A stretch of DNA of 5,283 nucleotides, from NCBI GenBank assembly GCA_020722405.1, contig DYKW01000124.1:1-5283 (forward strand). The letters are read 5' to 3'. The position numbers and the translations under genes are program-made. Position 1 is the first letter of the stretch. The number at the start of each line of letters is the position of its first letter. Source of the stretch: Anaerolinea thermophila. Lineage in GTDB: Bacteria; Chloroflexota; Anaerolineae; Anaerolineales; DRKV01. A model generated the notes under the pieces. That model did no database searches. It was given only the letters and a program-made list of their open reading frames with translations, and was not told the origin of the DNA. This document shows, one piece after another, positions 3,184 through 5,283 of this stretch.

Positions 3184-5199
3184 TCACGCTTCGGGCAAGG
3201 TGTCAGCGATGATTTCGGCAATGTCCTTGACCTGCATCTCGCTGCCTGCCTGGCGTGAGGCATCGGTCATCATCGTCAAGCAGAAGGGACAAGCCACCGC
3301 CAGGGTATCGGCACCGGTCTGTTGGGCTTCCTGGAAACGGGTCAGGTTGACCCGCGCCGAGCCTTCCTCCTCTTCCTTCCACATCTGCGCCCCACCGGCG
3401 CCACAGCAGAAGGACAGACGTCCATGGTGGGGCATTTCGGTCAGCGCGGCGCCGCTTTGCTCCAAGACAAAGCGCGGCGCTTCAATTACCCCATTGTGCC
3501 GCCCCAGGTAGCACGGGTCGTGCAGGGTGATTTTATCGTTGGCCTGTGGCTGCAATTTCAGCCGTCCGCTTTGCAATAGTTCTTCGATAAATTGCGAGTG
3601 ATGCACCACCTCATAATTTCCGCCAAAGGCCGGATACTCGTTCTTGATGGTGTGCAAGCAGTGCGGACAGGTCGCTACAATGCGCTTGGGGGCCACCTCG
3701 TTGAGAATTTCCACATTCCCGGTCGCTAATTCGTAGAACAGGTATTCGTTCCCAGCACGGCGGGCCGAATCGCCGGTGCATTGTTCTTGCTGTCCCAGCA
3801 CGGCAAAGGATACCCCGGCGGCCTGCAAGATTTTTGCGAAGGCACGCGCCGTCTTCTGGGCGCGAACATCTGTAGCCGGGGCACAACCTACCCACCACAG
3901 GACTTCGGGTTCAGGATTCTCTTCGATGGTAGGCACGTCCAGCCCCTCAGCCCACTTCATGCGTTCGGCAGGTGAAATATTCCAGGGGTTGGCGGTGCGT
4001 TCCATGCCGCGGAAAGCAGCCTGCAACTGCGAGGGGAATTCGTTCTCCATCAACACCAGGCCACGGCGAATGTCGAGAATATCGCGCATCGGTTCATTCC
4101 CCACCGGACAGATATCGACACAAGCGCCACAGGCGGTGCAAGCCCACACGGCTTCTTCTGGCAACAAAAGTTCCACCAGCGATTTCTCGGTGGGTTTGCC
4201 GGCTGCCAAGTCGTTCCCGGCATCGTAGTTGAACAAGTAGCGTTTGTTGATTTCCAGTGCGGCCGGAGAGAGTGCCTTGCCGGTGTTGTAGGCCGGGCAC
4301 ACCTCCTGGCAACGGCTGCACATGATGCAGGCGTAGCCATCCATGAATTGCTCCCAGCCCAGGTCTTCCAGGTGAGAAGCGCCAAACTGTTCGATGCTCT
4401 CATTCTCAAAGTTCAGCGCCGAAAGTTCTCCAATCGAGCGGCGTTCCGGTTTGAGCAGGAAATTCAACGGGGTAAAGAACAAGTGGATGTGTTTGGATTT
4501 GGGGAAATAAGGCAGGAAAGCCAGGATCAACCCCAGCGCCAGCCAAAAGGCCACGTGTTCCCCCACCGCCAGAGCCGGTTCGCTCCAGTTGCGCCAGAGC
4601 CCGGCAACCAGGGATGCAAACGGCTGCCAGCCGTCTGAACCCCCATGCGCGGCAATCTGAAAACTTTGTCCCAAGAAGCGTCCACCTACATGAAGCAAGA
4701 TAAACCCACCCACAATAGCCGAGTCCCGCCGGATGCCGTGGCGGACTTTGGGATGTAAGAAAATGTCTTCCCGCGCCACCAATTCCGCCGGTTGCAGGAT
4801 AAAGCGGCGCACCATCAGGGCACTCATGCCAATCAAAACACCCACACTGAGAATGTCGGCGCCCAAACGGTACAGGTTTCCAATCAGGCCATGCCCCAGG
4901 AAGGTGAAATTCGACAGGTAGGCTTGCAGTACGTCACCGAAATTGACCAGTGCGTAGTACATGAAGCCCCACGCCACCAGCGCATGAAACAAGGTCGCCC
5001 CAGGACGCAAACGCCAGGTAGGCTTGAGTGTGATGGTTTTCGTCAGGGCTTCCACCAAACGCCGACGCGCCAGCGCCCAGTCGGGTTTTCCCTGACCGCG
5101 GCCAATGATGGCAATCATACGCTGTACACCTTGCCAGGTGTAATACAACGAGACACCAACAGCAACGATGAAAAGCAATTTCTCAATCAGGGTGAGCAT
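3184..5199 (-). CDS. Membrane-bound Fe-S oxidoreductase, FadF/EtfD-like (ETF:menaquinone oxidoreductase type)
   Basis: A complete 671-aa protein with three parts. Residues 1-235 form a NarI-like cytochrome b domain with about five membrane segments (near 5-22, 68-88, 112-130, 160-176, 212-232) and candidate haem-ligand histidines H72, H170 and H215. Residues 291-302 and 354-365 each carry CxxCxxCxxxCP, two [4Fe-4S] ferredoxin-type sites. Two HdrD-type CCG domains follow. The first is atypical (C439, C474 in QCTGDSARRAGNEY, C511-xx-C514). The second is canonical (C563, C598-C599, C637-xx-C640), suited to a non-cubane [4Fe-4S] cluster. This plan matches B. subtilis FadF (about 705 aa) and mycobacterial EtfD, thought to move electrons between EtfAB and menaquinone, for example in acyl-CoA oxidation. 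Relatives such as HdrDE- or DsrMK-like proteins are the alternatives. No etfAB or acyl-CoA dehydrogenase gene is visible in the window, so the partner is inferred. Start ATG at 5199 has a good RBS; a terminator follows the stop. GC content is clearly higher than in the R-M genes, so this is probably native core sequence. Confidence 0.88.
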   Translation of the reverse strand: MLTLIEKLLFIVAVGVSLYYTWQGVQRMIAIIGRGQGKPDWALARRRLVEALTKTITLKPTWRLRPGATLFHALVAWGFMYYALVNFGDVLQAYLSNFTFLGHGLIGNLYRLGADILSVGVLIGMSALMVRRFILQPAELVAREDIFLHPKVRHGIRRDSAIVGGFILLHVGGRFLGQSFQIAAHGGSDGWQPFASLVAGLWRNWSEPALAVGEHVAFWLALGLILAFLPYFPKSKHIHLFFTPLNFLLKPERRSIGELSALNFENESIEQFGASHLEDLGWEQFMDGYACIMCSRCQEVCPAYNTGKALSPAALEINKRYLFNYDAGNDLAAGKPTEKSLVELLLPEEAVWACTACGACVDICPVGNEPMRDILDIRRGLVLMENEFPSQLQAAFRGMERTANPWNISPAERMKWAEGLDVPTIEENPEPEVLWWVGCAPATDVRAQKTARAFAKILQAAGVSFAVLGQQEQCTGDSARRAGNEYLFYELATGNVEILNEVAPKRIVATCPHCLHTIKNEYPAFGGNYEVVHHSQFIEELLQSGRLKLQPQANDKITLHDPCYLGRHNGVIEAPRFVLEQSGAALTEMPHHGRLSFCCGAGGAQMWKEEEEGSARVNLTRFQEAQQTGADTLAVACPFCLTMMTDASRQAGSEMQVKDIAEIIADTLPEA

Positions 5200-5207
5200 A
5201 ACGGAAT

Positions 5208-5214
5208 CTCCTCC
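5208..5214 (-). promoter_or_regulatory. Ribosome binding site of the Fe-S oxidoreductase
   Basis: On the minus strand GGAGGAG lies 8 nt before the ATG at 5199, an almost ideal Shine-Dalgarno sequence. It supports this start and suggests efficient translation. Confidence 0.75.
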
Positions 5215-5242
5215 AAAAAATGAAATGAGCGTATCTGATCTG

Positions 5243-5272
5243 AAAATAGATTTTTATGTCTGGTGGTGAAAA
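5243..5272 (-). promoter_or_regulatory. Possible promoter of the Fe-S oxidoreductase (weak)
   Basis: On the minus strand TTTTCA (5272-5267) and TATTTT (5248-5243) are separated by 18 nt and each matches a sigma-70 consensus hexamer at four of six positions. The surrounding 60 nt are AT-rich, unlike the gene. Transcription would start near 5236, giving a leader of about 37 nt. The gene may instead belong to an operon that begins outside the window. Confidence 0.25.
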
Positions 5273-5283
5273 TTATTTTTCAT

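Noticed and set aside
3071..5223. Many open frames on the plus strand and in other minus frames across the Fe-S gene
   Set aside because: They are shadows of a long GC-rich gene whose own frame carries all the cysteine motifs and membrane segments.

Overview
This window looks like a chromosomal segment of an uncultured, probably anaerobic bacterium. The best guess is a Chloroflexota/Anaerolineae-type genome. That rests on the style of the 7-8 bp microrepeats, the GC-rich membrane Fe-S oxidoreductase at the right end and the RelE-type toxin at the left end. No rRNA or other phylogenetic marker is present, so the assignment is weak.

Layout from left to right. (1) Bases 2-223 (+) hold the C-terminal 73 residues of a RelE/ParE-type toxin, cut by the window edge. 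(2) Bases 224-1019 are about 800 nt without a credible gene. They contain four short-period tandem arrays (8, 8, 7 and 8 bp periods) and some GC-rich inverted repeats. (3) Bases 1020-2880 (+) carry a compact, AT-richer type II restriction-modification locus. It has an extended -10 promoter, a probable N4-cytosine DNA methyltransferase (309 aa from the preferred start), and then a restriction endonuclease of the MvaI/BcnI family (260 aa, TTG start). (4) Bases 2881-3183 are a gene-free convergent spacer with another copy of the 8-bp repeat and several hairpins, ending in a strong bidirectional terminator. (5) Bases 3184-5199 (-) encode a complete 671-aa membrane-bound Fe-S oxidoreductase with the domain plan of FadF/EtfD (NarI-like cytochrome b domain, two [4Fe-4S] clusters, two HdrD-type CCG domains). 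It probably passes electrons between electron-transfer flavoprotein and menaquinone. Its ribosome binding site and a possible promoter lie at the right edge.

The toxin fragment, repeat arrays and R-M pair together look like an accessory patch beside a core energy-metabolism gene. The R-M genes work as a pair: the methyltransferase should protect the sites that the nuclease would cut, and family precedent suggests CCWGG- or CCSGG-like sites.

The most notable observation is in the nuclease. Its catalytic pocket aligns with MvaI Glu36/Asp50/Glu55/Lys57 at a constant +2 offset, but the Asp50 equivalent is Asn52 (codon AAT, one G-to-A transition from GAT). The nuclease may therefore be inactive or altered, leaving the methyltransferase acting alone. 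I saw no wholly new system.
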